The notes beneath the pieces are model-generated. The model was not told the DNA's origin and searched no databases. It worked only from the letters and a program-made list of their open reading frames with translations. Below, in pieces: positions 8,782 to 17,660 of a stretch of 54,332 nt of DNA. The translations under genes and the position numbers were made by a program. How positions within the stretch are numbered: position 1 is the first letter of the stretch; each line of letters opens with the position of its first letter. Origin of the DNA: Desulfobulbaceae bacterium. GTDB taxonomy: Bacteria; Desulfobacterota; Desulfobulbia; Desulfobulbales; Desulfobulbaceae. The stretch spans positions 1 through 54,332 of the forward strand of contig JANTGH010000005.1 of NCBI GenBank assembly GCA_024763055.1, written 5' to 3'.

Positions 8782-9576
8782 TTACCTGCGAATTTCCCGC
8801 GGCGGTCTGCGCAGGTAACGTTCGCTGAAGATTTCCCCCTTCAGGTTAATGTCGTATTTTATCGCCTGAAATACAGCAGTCGTTGCATTACCGCCGGCAA
8901 GATCAGTGGCTTTGGAGATGGTGACCGTGGGGTGGCCGTCAATCTGTTGGGTTTCAAGAACCTCAACAATCCGGTACTTCTGGCCATTTTTATCTATATA
9001 TTCCGTTTTCATCGGCAGGAAGGTTTTTTTGTCAATCCAGACCGTATAACTTGAAAATTCAACGGAATCAGGATCTTTGGGGACATTTTTCAGCACGTAA
9101 TACTGATCATCAGTTTTGACCAGTTCATGAGTGTCCTCGTTGATACCCCTGCCGGAGACATCTTCGTAAAGATAGTTCGAGCCGACAAAGGAGGTGCGTT
9201 TGTCGGCGGCGGCAATACGTTTGACCAAATCCAGGGCGGGCAGGTAGAGCCAGCGGTCATCATCCCTGTCCAGGTGTTTGTGGACCATGAAAACCATCTT
9301 GCGCACGTCACTGGGTTTTTTAAAGTAAACGTAAAAGAACTGTTCCCCGCCATCCTTTTTATCCTTGCGCAGGATGATAAACTGACGCAGCCGTTTTCGT
9401 TTTTGGTTGTCGGTGATTGTCATGGTCACCTCGGCCCTGCCGTCTTCACCGGCGTAGTAAGCCGCAAGGTTGGCTTTGTTGACGATTTCGTCGATATCCG
9501 GTTCAGAGGCCATGGCCACGGGACTCAAGAAAAGAAGACAGAGCAGGGTGTAAAGAATTGATCGGTTTGATTTCAT
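8782..9576 (-). CDS. outer membrane lipoprotein-sorting protein (LolA-like)
   Basis: A periplasmic LolA-like beta-barrel half (PF17131-type) expected to carry a lipid or lipoprotein across the periplasm. I chose ATG 9576, which gives a normal signal peptide (MKSNRSILYTLLCLLFLSP, cleaved near AMA-SEP). An ATG at 9609 overlaps the upstream gene's stop (ATGA) and may instead be used, adding 11 residues. The body carries the typical DRWLYLPALDLVKRIAAADK stretch and a following SFVGSNYLYED motif. It sits between the MMPL permease and the barrel protein, the usual arrangement of this exporter module. Confidence 0.85.
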   Translation of the reverse strand: MKSNRSILYTLLCLLFLSPVAMASEPDIDEIVNKANLAAYYAGEDGRAEVTMTITDNQKRKRLRQFIILRKDKKDGGEQFFYVYFKKPSDVRKMVFMVHKHLDRDDDRWLYLPALDLVKRIAAADKRTSFVGSNYLYEDVSGRGINEDTHELVKTDDQYYVLKNVPKDPDSVEFSSYTVWIDKKTFLPMKTEYIDKNGQKYRIVEVLETQQIDGHPTVTISKATDLAGGNATTAVFQAIKYDINLKGEIFSERYLRRPPREIRR

Positions 9577-9608
9577 AAGAGTGTTTCCAATACAGTTGTT
9601 GATTGTCA

Positions 9609-12263
9609 TCACGGTTTTTTTTCCTGTTCCTGTTGGGTGACAGCATTCGTTGGTTTTATGGTATTTTTAAATACCCGCCCCTGCAGTACCGTCAGCAGGG
9701 CAGGCAGCATCCACAGGGTTGCCAGCCCGGAATAAAGCATGATGGAGGCCAGAAAAACGCCAACGGTCTGATAGGGAATAAGCGGGGCAAAGAGCAGGGG
9801 CGTGAAGCCCAGTGAAATAACAATGGTGTTGCGGGCAATGGCCCGGGCCGGTTCTTCAAACATTTCATGGGCGGTCCTGCTCCAGTCGCCAAACCGGGCC
9901 ATGGTTGCGCGGGAACGCTGGAGAAAATGGATGGCAAAATCCACGGCCAGGCCCAGTGTCAGAGACGAAAGAACCGCCACCGGCATGTCGTAGTCCTTGC
10001 CGATCAGGCCGATCACCCCGTAAATAATGGTAATGGTAAAGGTCAGCGGGATCATGGCCAGCAGTCCCCAGAGCAGGGAGCGAAAGAGAATGGCCATCAT
10101 GATGAAGACAACGACAAAGCTTGAGAGAAAAGATTTCAGCATGCCGGTGACCATTTTGTTCTGCCAGGCCACGTTGATATAGGTCAGCCCGGCCCATTCA
10201 GCTTTCAGCTTGGATGGTGGCTTCTTTTCGGTAAGGTAACGGTTGACGTCATCAATGACTCGTTCCATGTCCTTGTTGTCACCGCTTCTCAGTTGCAGCC
10301 ATAGGTTTGCCCGTGTGTAATCAGGGGTGACCAAATGCCAGAGATCATCGGGTTTATGAGAGTTTTGATAGGAAATCAGTGTCTGGGCCACTCCATTGGC
10401 CGTGGCTGGAATGGTAAAATGGTCGGAGTCTCCCTCAAAGAGTTCCTGATGGACCTTTTGCACCACATCGGCAATGGAATTGCTTTTGCCCACATCGCCC
10501 TGGGCAGCCAGAAAATTCTGTAATCCAATAATATAATTGAGCAGGTCGGGTCGTTTGAAAATCTGTTTCTGGTTGCGCAGCCGGTCAAGGGTGTCAAGAG
10601 CCTGTGACCAGGCCTCGTAGCCTGCGTCATCCTCCGGGGCCAGCTTGTCGATTTCCTGCTGCCAGGAAAGGCTGAGCTGTTTAGCCATTTTCCGGCCGGA
10701 CGGGTTTTCAGCCACCGCCTCGGAGATCTCGGCCAGCGCTTTTGCCAGGATCACCGGTGAGGATTTCAGGCTTTTTGACAGGGTGCTGCTGAGCCATTGT
10801 GCTGCTTTGGCCGGACCCTGTTCTTCTCCACTGCCGGAAAGCACAAGATAGGCCTCGTACGTACCGCCGAAATGTTGATTGAGGATTTTGTCAGCTATAC
10901 GGATATCATGGGACTTGTGGAACCATTTTACCGGGTTGTCGTTGACCTGGATCATTAGAATGCCGATAATACCTATGACCATCACCACCAGGTTGAAGCT
11001 GATAACGAGCCATGGCCGGCCCACCGAGGTTCTGCCGATCCAGCGCAGATGACGGTTGATGAGCGATCTGTCCGTTACCGGATCGACATGCTCGGCAGCG
11101 CCGAAATTTTCCAGGCTTTTTTCTTTCATCAGCATGACATAGGCTGGGATAAAGAGGATGGTCAGCAACCAGGCCAGCATGATGCCGATGGCGACAAAGA
11201 GGCCGAATGCCTGGACCGGCGGGATCGGAGTAAAGGACAGGGAGGCAAACCCTGCCGCCGAGGTGAGCGAGGTGAACAGCATGGGCTTGAACAGGTGATG
11301 CATCACCTGTTCAATGGTCTTCTTTTTGTCCTTTGTCTTCTGATATTCGTCAAAAAATTCCGAGAGGATATGGATAGAGTCCACCACGGCTATGGGCATG
11401 ATGAAAATGGGAATCATTGAACTCATGATATGCAGAGTGTTTCCGGTGCCGATGAGCAGGCCCATGGTGGAAATAACCGTGCAGACGGCTATGATCATCG
11501 GTGAGATGATCAGCGGAATTTTTTTGAAAAAAACAAGCATCAGCAGAAAGATCATCAACATGGCCAGAGGGGCGGAAATGGCCATTTGAATAAACATCTC
11601 CTTGCCGAAGGTGTCCTCGGCCACAGGCAGGCCGGTGATGTAGAAACGGTCATTGTCCGCGCCCAGTTCCTCTATTTTTTTCTTGAGCTGTTTGCTGAGG
11701 CTGTGGGCGAAATCCTTCCTGCTGATGGGCAGATACATGGCCAGAGCCCGGCCGTCTTCCGCAATCATCGTTCCCTTCAGCAGCGGGTTGTCAAGGGCCT
11801 TGTCGCGTATATGCAGGGCCTCTTTCCTGGTGGTCGGCGGCTTGTTCATCAGCCATTGAAACCTGACCTGACCCAGTCCCGCCTGCTCGATGATATCCAC
11901 ATTGTCGGGGGCAATGATGTCGCGACCGATAACCTTGCGCTCCGGGTCTCCGGAGTCGGCAAGACCGGCTGCAAATCGGCTGAGTTGATAGATTTTTGTC
12001 AGGGTTTCCGGGTTGAATACCCCGTCCTTGTCCTTTTCGTTGACAACCCCGAGTACCACAACATCATGCAGGTTGAACTCTTTTTTGGTCCGGTCATGAA
12101 AGATTCGGACCATTTCTTTTTCCGAAAGCATGTTTTCCGGGTCGGTGTCCACGTGGACCCGGAGAATAAGGACACCAAGGATAAGGGTCATGGTCACCAT
12201 CAGCGAGGTCATCAGACCCGGTTTGCGTATGGAAAACTGTATCATGGTACGGTCAAGCTGCAT
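9609..12263 (-). CDS. MMPL-family RND transporter
   Basis: An 884-residue inner-membrane transporter. An N-terminal helix (about 17-35) is followed by a large periplasmic domain, a six-helix bundle (about 215-400), a second periplasmic domain (about 440-700) and a final helix bundle to residue 870. The MMPL/SSD hallmark is seen in helices such as MPIAVVDSIHILSEFFDEY and LGLAVDFAIHFLQRSR. The start is supported by GGAG 7 bases upstream. Relatives export lipids or hydrophobic molecules (HpnN carries hopanoids). Coding for a LolA-like carrier and an outer-membrane barrel beside it points to trans-envelope lipid traffic. The gene follows the ArsR-type regulator by 40 bases. Confidence 0.9.
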   Translation of the reverse strand: MQLDRTMIQFSIRKPGLMTSLMVTMTLILGVLILRVHVDTDPENMLSEKEMVRIFHDRTKKEFNLHDVVVLGVVNEKDKDGVFNPETLTKIYQLSRFAAGLADSGDPERKVIGRDIIAPDNVDIIEQAGLGQVRFQWLMNKPPTTRKEALHIRDKALDNPLLKGTMIAEDGRALAMYLPISRKDFAHSLSKQLKKKIEELGADNDRFYITGLPVAEDTFGKEMFIQMAISAPLAMLMIFLLMLVFFKKIPLIISPMIIAVCTVISTMGLLIGTGNTLHIMSSMIPIFIMPIAVVDSIHILSEFFDEYQKTKDKKKTIEQVMHHLFKPMLFTSLTSAAGFASLSFTPIPPVQAFGLFVAIGIMLAWLLTILFIPAYVMLMKEKSLENFGAAEHVDPVTDRSLINRHLRWIGRTSVGRPWLVISFNLVVMVIGIIGILMIQVNDNPVKWFHKSHDIRIADKILNQHFGGTYEAYLVLSGSGEEQGPAKAAQWLSSTLSKSLKSSPVILAKALAEISEAVAENPSGRKMAKQLSLSWQQEIDKLAPEDDAGYEAWSQALDTLDRLRNQKQIFKRPDLLNYIIGLQNFLAAQGDVGKSNSIADVVQKVHQELFEGDSDHFTIPATANGVAQTLISYQNSHKPDDLWHLVTPDYTRANLWLQLRSGDNKDMERVIDDVNRYLTEKKPPSKLKAEWAGLTYINVAWQNKMVTGMLKSFLSSFVVVFIMMAILFRSLLWGLLAMIPLTFTITIIYGVIGLIGKDYDMPVAVLSSLTLGLAVDFAIHFLQRSRATMARFGDWSRTAHEMFEEPARAIARNTIVISLGFTPLLFAPLIPYQTVGVFLASIMLYSGLATLWMLPALLTVLQGRVFKNTIKPTNAVTQQEQEKKP

Positions 12264-12303
12264 CGTTTACTCCGTTAGATCGCTCTGAGAAGGCCGGTTA
12301 AGT

Positions 12304-12603
12304 TTATGTGGTTTTTTGTTCAAGTTTGCAGAAGATCTGTTCCATGGTCTGCATCAGAGTGATGATGCGCTCGTCACTGATCCGATTATAGATAAAGTTT
12401 GCGTCCCTGCGAAATTCAATGATCCCCTGGTTACGCAGAATATTCAGGTGCTGGGTTATGTTGGCGCCGGTTGTCTCCACCGAGTCCCTGATTTCGCCGA
12501 CGGACAACTCTTTGTCCTGCAGAAGACAGAGGATTTTCAGGCGAATGGGATGCGACATGGACTTGAGCAAACGGGCAAGATCTTCAACCTTGTGATACCT
12601 CAT
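12304..12603 (-). CDS. ArsR-family regulator, BigR/SqrR/YgaV persulfide-sensor type
   Basis: A 99-residue winged-helix repressor. The start at 12603 has AGGAG 6 bases upstream; an earlier in-frame GTG at 12627 has no such signal. The metal-binding ELCVCDL motif of ArsR/SmtB is replaced by ELSVGEI. It has exactly two cysteines: Cys26 in RLKILCLLQ and Cys92 in MEQIFCKLE, 66 residues apart. From memory, the redox-active pair of BigR and SqrR (Cys41/42 and Cys107/108) has the same spacing and sequence surroundings, so I infer a disulfide/tetrasulfide switch sensing persulfides or sulfide. It heads the MMPL operon and probably represses it. Confidence 0.9.
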   Translation of the reverse strand: MRYHKVEDLARLLKSMSHPIRLKILCLLQDKELSVGEIRDSVETTGANITQHLNILRNQGIIEFRRDANFIYNRISDERIITLMQTMEQIFCKLEQKTT

Positions 12604-12644
12604 AGCTTCTCCTGCGTTATGCTGCACTTTAGAAATAAAGAATT

Positions 12645-12673
12645 TAATTAATATCTGTTTTTCCTGCTGTCAA
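12645..12673 (-). promoter_or_regulatory. candidate sigma-70 promoter of the ArsR operon
   Basis: On the minus strand a consensus TTGACA (complement of 12668-12673) is followed after 17 bases by a weak, AT-rich TAATTA -10 (complement of 12645-12650). The region down to the start codon is AT-rich with TTAATTAA palindromic character, as expected of an ArsR operator. The -10 is poor, so the call is tentative. Confidence 0.4.
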
Positions 12674-12702
12674 CATCTTTCTCTTCATTTAAGGGTGAGA
12701 AC

Positions 12703-13200
12703 TCATTCAATTATTTTTCGATTTTTGGGAAACAGGCGCAGGAAAAGAAGTGCTGAAAGACCGATAATGATTATGTACAGTGAAAGGTCGGGTTGTATGC
12801 GATTTTCCGGACGCAGTAATGCCAGCATGCCTAAAACGGCCATAAACTGGTAACCCTGACGGTGGAATCGAAAAATTTTGCTGAGGACATAAAAATTGAT
12901 CGCCGGGACGATGAGGTCAAGAAGTAGTAACGGAGAAAACTGATTTGTGGAAATGGCAGTAAGTTGGAGCATGGCCATATCGTAGAGTTTTTTAACAGTA
13001 ATGGTCAACAGAAGAAGACAAAGCAATCGGTTGACCCACAGGTATTGTTTGCGGAGGAGTTCTTCCGGCAGGATATTTAAAAAAAAGAGTACGTCATCTC
13101 TATTATTTTCCTGGGACAGTCTGGCTGAGATTTTCTGTTTGCTGTATCCGCGGCTAAGCTCAAGGCGGACCTGTTGTTCAATTTTGTTCTGTTTTTTCAT
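12703..13200 (-). CDS. uncharacterised membrane protein
   Basis: I do not recognise this protein. From ATG 13200 it has 165 residues: a basic, coiled N-terminus (QNKIEQQVRLELSRGYSKQK) followed by three or four hydrophobic segments (about 59-75, 91-106, 119-131 and 140-154) and a basic tail. An upstream TTG at 13239 would add 13 residues. Neither start has a good ribosome-binding site. It stands alone on the minus strand, about 100 bases before the ArsR gene and divergent from acs. Confidence 0.6.
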   Translation of the reverse strand: MKKQNKIEQQVRLELSRGYSKQKISARLSQENNRDDVLFFLNILPEELLRKQYLWVNRLLCLLLLTITVKKLYDMAMLQLTAISTNQFSPLLLLDLIVPAINFYVLSKIFRFHRQGYQFMAVLGMLALLRPENRIQPDLSLYIIIIGLSALLFLRLFPKNRKIIE

Positions 13201-13389
13201 GGCTGATGTGCTTGTTATTGGCCGGTTTGGACGAAACAAATTCGGGATCCGGCCACGAAAAATGATGAAAAGGCAGTAGGAGTTTCAGTACCGCAGTCGC
13301 TTCTCTTTACCGTATTCGAAAGTGAACCGCAATTGAATGTATTCATCGGCGGATATTTATTGATCCTCAAGGGATCCGGGAGTTATATC

Positions 13390-13418
13390 TTGACAATTGC
13401 ACGATATATTATTACGAC
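13390..13418 (+). promoter_or_regulatory. acs: candidate acs promoter
   Basis: TTGACA at 13390-13395 matches the -35 consensus exactly. After a 17-base spacer TACGAC (13413-13418) is a weak -10. A weak -10 with repeated operator-like half-sites directly over it is what an activated promoter would look like. The transcript would have a leader of about 165 bases. The rest of 13240-13389 shows nothing I can name. Confidence 0.4.
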
Positions 13419-13452
13419 GGGAAATCAAAATATCGTGCTGAATAGACGATAT
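13399..13452 (+). promoter_or_regulatory. triple ACGATAT half-site cluster over the acs promoter
   Basis: GCACGATAT (13399-13407) and its perfect reverse complement ATATCGTGC (13430-13438) form a 9-bp inverted repeat with 22 bases between. A third, direct copy GACGATAT follows at 13445-13452. The first copy lies between the candidate -35 and -10. It could be a transcription-factor operator or, as RNA, a stem-loop at the start of the leader. Confidence 0.45.
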
Positions 13453-13493
13453 CTGCAGGTGAATTTTCGGCCTTCCGGGCAGGAGGATTTATC

Positions 13494-13517
13494 GTGTTCC
13501 CCTGGGTAATTTTTTAG
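13494..13517 (+). CDS. possible 7-codon leader peptide upstream of acs
   Basis: A strong Shine-Dalgarno AGGAGG (13481-13486) stands 7 bases before GTG 13494, which opens a frame of only seven codons (M-F-P-W-V-I-F) ending in TAG. The frame overlaps the left arm of a hairpin, CCCCTG (13499-13504) with CAGGGG (13523-13528). About 70 bases then separate its stop from the acs start. Such an arrangement could couple leader translation to acs expression, but a chance origin cannot be excluded. Confidence 0.3.
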   Translation: MFPWVIF

Positions 13518-13588
13518 TTGAACAGGGGGGAGTATGTTTTGAGGAGCAGTGAAATTAATCATTTACGTAAGCAATGAGGAGTAATGTC

Positions 13589-15574
13589 ATGGGTGGCAAT
13601 GAAGACAAGATTACCAGTTTGCTCAGTGAAGGCAAAACTTTTGCTCCGCCAACCGAAGGCGGAGATCAGGCCTGGGTCAAATCGATGGATGAATATCGTG
13701 CCATATATCAGCGTTCTATTGACGATCCGGAAGGATACTGGGGAGAGCGGGCGGAAGAGCTGGTTACCTGGGAAAAGAAATGGGACAAGGTGCTTGAGTG
13801 GGACTTCACCAAGCCGGAGATTAATTGGTTTGCCGGTGGAAAGCTCAATATGTCCTATAATTGTCTTGATCGCCACCTGACCGATGGACGCAGAAATAAA
13901 GCCGCCCTCATCTGGCAGGGTGAGCCGGAAGATGACGTCAAGGTCTATACTTATCAGATGCTGCACACCGAGGTGTGTCGTTTTGCCAATGTGCTTAAGA
14001 AAAAAGGCGTGAAAAAAGGTGATCGGGTTTCCATTTACCTGCCCATGATTCCTGAGCTCTCCATTGCGCTTCTGGCCTGTTCCCGGATCGGTGCTATCCA
14101 TTCGGTTGTCTTTGCCGGTTTTTCAGCCGTTGCTCTACAAAGTCGTATTCAAGACTGCGAAGCCAAGGTGCTCGTTACCTCTGATGCAGTCCTTCGGGCC
14201 GGTAAGACCATCCCTCTAAAGCCCAATGCCGACACAGCCCTGGCAGAATGTGATACCGTTACGTCTTGCATCGTGGTTCAGCGGGCCGGCAATGAGGTTC
14301 CCATGCAGGACGGCCGTGATTCCTGGTGGCATGACGAGGTGGCTGCCGACGATATTTCTTCAGTCTGCGAACCGGAGAGCATGGATGCTGAGGATATTCT
14401 GTTCATCCTCTATACCTCTGGATCAACAGGAAAACCCAAGGGTGTCGTTCATACCACAGGCGGCTACCTGTTGTATGCCATGCATACCTGCCAGTATGTC
14501 TTTGACCTGAAAGATAATGACGTGTACTGGTGTACCGCGGACATTGGCTGGATTACAGGTCATACCTATATTCTATACGGACCCCTGGGACTTGGCGCGA
14601 CTTCGATGATGTTTGAGGGCGTGCCCTCCTATCCCGGTCCGGACCGGTTCTGGAAAGTTGTGGAAAAATTTCAGGTCAACATCTTTTACACGGCGCCGAC
14701 GGTTATTCGAGCGCTTATGCGTGAGGGCGAAGAGCCAACCAGACGTTGGGATATGTCGAGTCTGCGAATCCTGGGAACAGTGGGCGAGCCTATCAATCCT
14801 GAGGCCTGGATGTGGTATTATGTCAATATAGGTAAGGAGAAGCTGCCGATTGTTGATACCTGGTGGCAGACCGAGACCGGCGGTATTCTGATTTCTCCGC
14901 TGCCCTATGCCACTCCGCTTAAGCCTGGTTCGGCAACTCTGCCGTTGCCCGGCGTGGATGCTGCCATTTATGATGAAGAAGGCAACGAGGCAGGTCCCAA
15001 TGAAGGCGGGCATCTTGTTATTCGCAGCCCCTGGCCGGGAATGCTGCGCGGCGTATTCGGTGATCCCGAGCGGTTTAAAAAGACTTATTTCAGTCGTTAC
15101 GATAATATTTATGATCCTGAAGACGGCGCCCGTAAAGATGAGGACGGCTATTTTTGGATTATGGGCCGTCTTGATGATGTTATTAACGTTTCCGGTCACC
15201 GTTTGGGGACGGCTGAAATCGAATCCGCTCTGGTCTCCCATGAAGCCGTTGCCGAGGCTGCTGTGGTCGGCATGCCTCATCCGATTAAAGGACAATCCAT
15301 TTTTGCCTATGTTACCCTGATGGCTAATGTTGAGGGCAGTGATGAGTTGATTGCCGAGCTGCGTAAGCATGTACGGGCCGAGATCGGTCCCATTGCGACG
15401 CCGGAAGTAATCATGTGGGCACCAGGCCTGCCCAAAACTCGGTCCGGTAAGATTATGCGCCGTATTCTGCGTAAGATTGCCGCCAATGATTTTGAAAATT
15501 TCGGTGATACTTCAACCCTTGCTGATCCTTCTGTTGTCGATCACCTCGTTGACGGCAAAAAGCAGTTGGATTAA
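13589..15574 (+). CDS. acs: acetyl-CoA synthetase (AMP-forming)
   Basis: Converts acetate, ATP and CoA to acetyl-CoA. I start at ATG 13589, which has GAGGAG at 13576-13581; the in-frame ATG at 13574 would place that site inside the coding region. The 661-residue protein has the ACS N-terminal domain, the AMP-binding motif [11 protein letters not shown], the substrate-pocket WWQTETGG, and the C-terminal TRSGKIMRR, whose Lys is the usual acetylation switch. It is followed by its own terminator and then by a conserved acetate-linked gene set (DUF294 protein, exonuclease, DUF4212 and symporter). It serves acetate activation, directly or in reverse-flux carbon metabolism. Confidence 0.97.
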   Translation: MGGNEDKITSLLSEGKTFAPPTEGGDQAWVKSMDEYRAIYQRSIDDPEGYWGERAEELVTWEKKWDKVLEWDFTKPEINWFAGGKLNMSYNCLDRHLTDGRRNKAALIWQGEPEDDVKVYTYQMLHTEVCRFANVLKKKGVKKGDRVSIYLPMIPELSIALLACSRIGAIHSVVFAGFSAVALQSRIQDCEAKVLVTSDAVLRAGKTIPLKPNADTALAECDTVTSCIVVQRAGNEVPMQDGRDSWWHDEVAADDISSVCEPESMDAEDILFILYTSGSTGKPKGVVHTTGGYLLYAMHTCQYVFDLKDNDVYWCTADIGWITGHTYILYGPLGLGATSMMFEGVPSYPGPDRFWKVVEKFQVNIFYTAPTVIRALMREGEEPTRRWDMSSLRILGTVGEPINPEAWMWYYVNIGKEKLPIVDTWWQTETGGILISPLPYATPLKPGSATLPLPGVDAAIYDEEGNEAGPNEGGHLVIRSPWPGMLRGVFGDPERFKKTYFSRYDNIYDPEDGARKDEDGYFWIMGRLDDVINVSGHRLGTAEIESALVSHEAVAEAAVVGMPHPIKGQSIFAYVTLMANVEGSDELIAELRKHVRAEIGPIATPEVIMWAPGLPKTRSGKIMRRILRKIAANDFENFGDTSTLADPSVVDHLVDGKKQLD

Positions 15575-15611
15575 AAAATAGAGAGCTGTTTTTTAAAGGA
15601 ATAACCATCAG

Positions 15612-15649
15612 AAAAAGGCAGGGGACTCTTTTGCCCCCGCCTTTTTTTT
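15612..15649 (+). terminator. rho-independent terminator after acs
   Basis: AAGGCAGGGG (15615-15624) pairs with CCCCCGCCTT (15634-15643) with one A-C mismatch, followed by an eight-T run. It separates acs from the DUF294 gene. Confidence 0.85.
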
Positions 15650-15730
15650 ATGGGGCGGGATTATTCTTATCTGCCGCAATTACAAAAGAATACATGCAAA
15701 TCGCTTAATTCAGGATAAGGAGCCCTGGCG

Positions 15731-17656
15731 ATGTCTGCTGATATACATTCTGTTGCGCCTGAAGTGGTGGTTGAGTTTCTTTCCGGGATAATGCCTTTTG
15801 ATGAACTTGATGATGAAGTTTTGCATGAAGTGGCCCGGCACGTACGGGTAGATTTTTTCCCCAAGGGCACCCGGCTGTTTACCGCCGGGGTAACGGATCC
15901 CACGCATCTTTATCTTATTCAGCGGGGCGGGGTGAAATCCTTTCTTACCGACGATGAAGGTGAGGTGACCCTGAAGGACTACCGGGGAGAGGGCTCCTAT
16001 ATCGGTGCCCTACCCATAATCCGTGGAACCAAGGCGAATCTTGATATAGAGATGGTGGAGGATACCTTCTGTTTTCTTCTTCCGCGCGAGGTTTTTCTGG
16101 ATTTGATTAACAGGCAGCCTGGTTTTGCCCAGTACTATCTGAAAAGTTTTTCCGAAAAGATCGTTAATACCGCGTACACTGAGTTGCGCCGCCACCGTAT
16201 GACAAGGCGCGGGGATGAGGAGATGTATCTCTTCACCATGCAGGTTGGAGACATCATCAAGGCCACACCGAGAAAAATTGCCTCAAACGCCAGTATTCAG
16301 GAATCTGCCAGGGCCATGGCCGACTATCGGATTGGTTCTCTCTTGATCTACGATCCTGCAGATGATGAAAATATAGTCGGTATCATCACGGACCGGGATC
16401 TGCGCAACAAGGTCATTGCGGCCGGGCTCGACTATAAAGAATCGGTCAGCAGGATAATGACCATAGACGTGGCTACGGTGTTGTCCAAATCCACCTGTTT
16501 TGATGCCTTGCTTAAAATGATGAGTACCGGAATCCATCATCTTGCGGTTGAGCGAAAGGGAAGGATCATTGGTATTGTCACTTCCCATGACATCATGCTC
16601 TTACAGGGCACCTCTCCTTATTCCCTGTTTAAAGAGATCGGCAAACAGCGCCGGATCCAGGGGTTGTATCCCCTGTCCCAGAAAATTCCCGATATTATCA
16701 GAAATCTCATTAAAGAGGGGGCCAAGGCCGGTAATATCGCCCGGATGATCTCCCTGTTGAATGATCAGATTCTTGAACGGATGCTTACCCTGCTCGAAGA
16801 AGAGCTCGGCCCGCCGCCGGTGGATTACTGTTGGCTGCTGCTTGGCAGTGAAGGACGGCGTGAGCAGACATTCAAGACCGATCAGGATAATGCGATTATC
16901 TATGTTGATCCAAAGGATGATGCGGAGGCAAAGGTGGCGCACGAGTATTTTTCCACCTTTGCCGACAAGGCCATCGATCATCTTGTCAACTGTGGCTATC
17001 CGCTTTGTCCGGGTGAGATTATGGCGAGAAATCCGAAGTGGTGTCAGCCTGTCTCGGTGTGGAAGGACTATTTCGCCAACTGGATAGGTACGCCGGATCC
17101 TGAGGAGCTGCTGCATGTGACGATCTTCTTTGATTTTCGGTCGGGATTCGGCAAGAGCGCGCTGGCTGATGATCTGCGCAAATATCTCAACGAGTTGTCC
17201 TCCCGTCAGGAAATTTACCTGTTGCATCTTGCCCGTGAATGTATGGGGGTCAGGGCGCCGCTTTCCTTTTTTAAGAGTTTTATAGTGAATAAGGACGGTG
17301 AGCATAGAAATAAACTCGATATCAAGACTAAGGGGTTGACCCCATTTGTTAATTTTGCCCGGGTTCTGGCCTTAAAGTACGGGGTAAGGGAGACCAACAC
17401 CCTTTCCCGGCTGCATGTTTTGTCTGAAGAGGGCCACATCTCCGAGGAGTTGTGGGCCAGTGCCCATGAGGCCTATGAAATGCAGATGCAGCTGCGTCTG
17501 TTGCATCAGTTGGCACAAATCGAAGAGGGAACCCTGCCTGATAACTACATTGATCCCGCGCAACTCTCTGATTTGGAAAAGAAAATGCTTAAAGAATCCT
17601 TTGAGGTCGTTGAGCGGTTGCACGGTGTTCTGAAAACTCTTTTTGCGGCAGGATAA
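15731..17656 (+). CDS. cNMP-binding / CBS / DUF294 nucleotidyltransferase-like protein
   Basis: A 641-residue signalling protein of three parts. There is a cyclic-nucleotide-binding-like domain (about 20-140), a tandem CBS pair (about 175-300, HHLAVERKGRIIGIVTSHDI), and a GlnD-like nucleotidyltransferase domain with GSEGRREQTFKTDQDNA near residues 373-390. The DUF294 C-terminal substrate-binding domain follows. The NTase motif keeps the GS and the acidic pair (TDQDN), so it may be catalytic. AAGGAG precedes the ATG. Only 4 bases separate it from the exonuclease gene. In many proteobacteria these two genes occur with acs and the DUF4212/symporter pair; an adenine-nucleotide-sensing role in acetate uptake is plausible but not established. 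Confidence 0.9.
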   Translation: MSADIHSVAPEVVVEFLSGIMPFDELDDEVLHEVARHVRVDFFPKGTRLFTAGVTDPTHLYLIQRGGVKSFLTDDEGEVTLKDYRGEGSYIGALPIIRGTKANLDIEMVEDTFCFLLPREVFLDLINRQPGFAQYYLKSFSEKIVNTAYTELRRHRMTRRGDEEMYLFTMQVGDIIKATPRKIASNASIQESARAMADYRIGSLLIYDPADDENIVGIITDRDLRNKVIAAGLDYKESVSRIMTIDVATVLSKSTCFDALLKMMSTGIHHLAVERKGRIIGIVTSHDIMLLQGTSPYSLFKEIGKQRRIQGLYPLSQKIPDIIRNLIKEGAKAGNIARMISLLNDQILERMLTLLEEELGPPPVDYCWLLLGSEGRREQTFKTDQDNAIIYVDPKDDAEAKVAHEYFSTFADKAIDHLVNCGYPLCPGEIMARNPKWCQPVSVWKDYFANWIGTPDPEELLHVTIFFDFRSGFGKSALADDLRKYLNELSSRQEIYLLHLARECMGVRAPLSFFKSFIVNKDGEHRNKLDIKTKGLTPFVNFARVLALKYGVRETNTLSRLHVLSEEGHISEELWASAHEAYEMQMQLRLLHQLAQIEEGTLPDNYIDPAQLSDLEKKMLKESFEVVERLHGVLKTLFAAG

Positions 17657-17660
17657 GACT

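Noticed and set aside
14573-15370. 265-codon frame antisense to acs
   Set aside because: It overlaps the conserved core of acetyl-CoA synthetase and has no recognisable domain.
17643-17660. Longer TTG start for the exonuclease
   Set aside because: It would start inside the DUF294 gene; GTG 17661 has a better spaced AGGAT.
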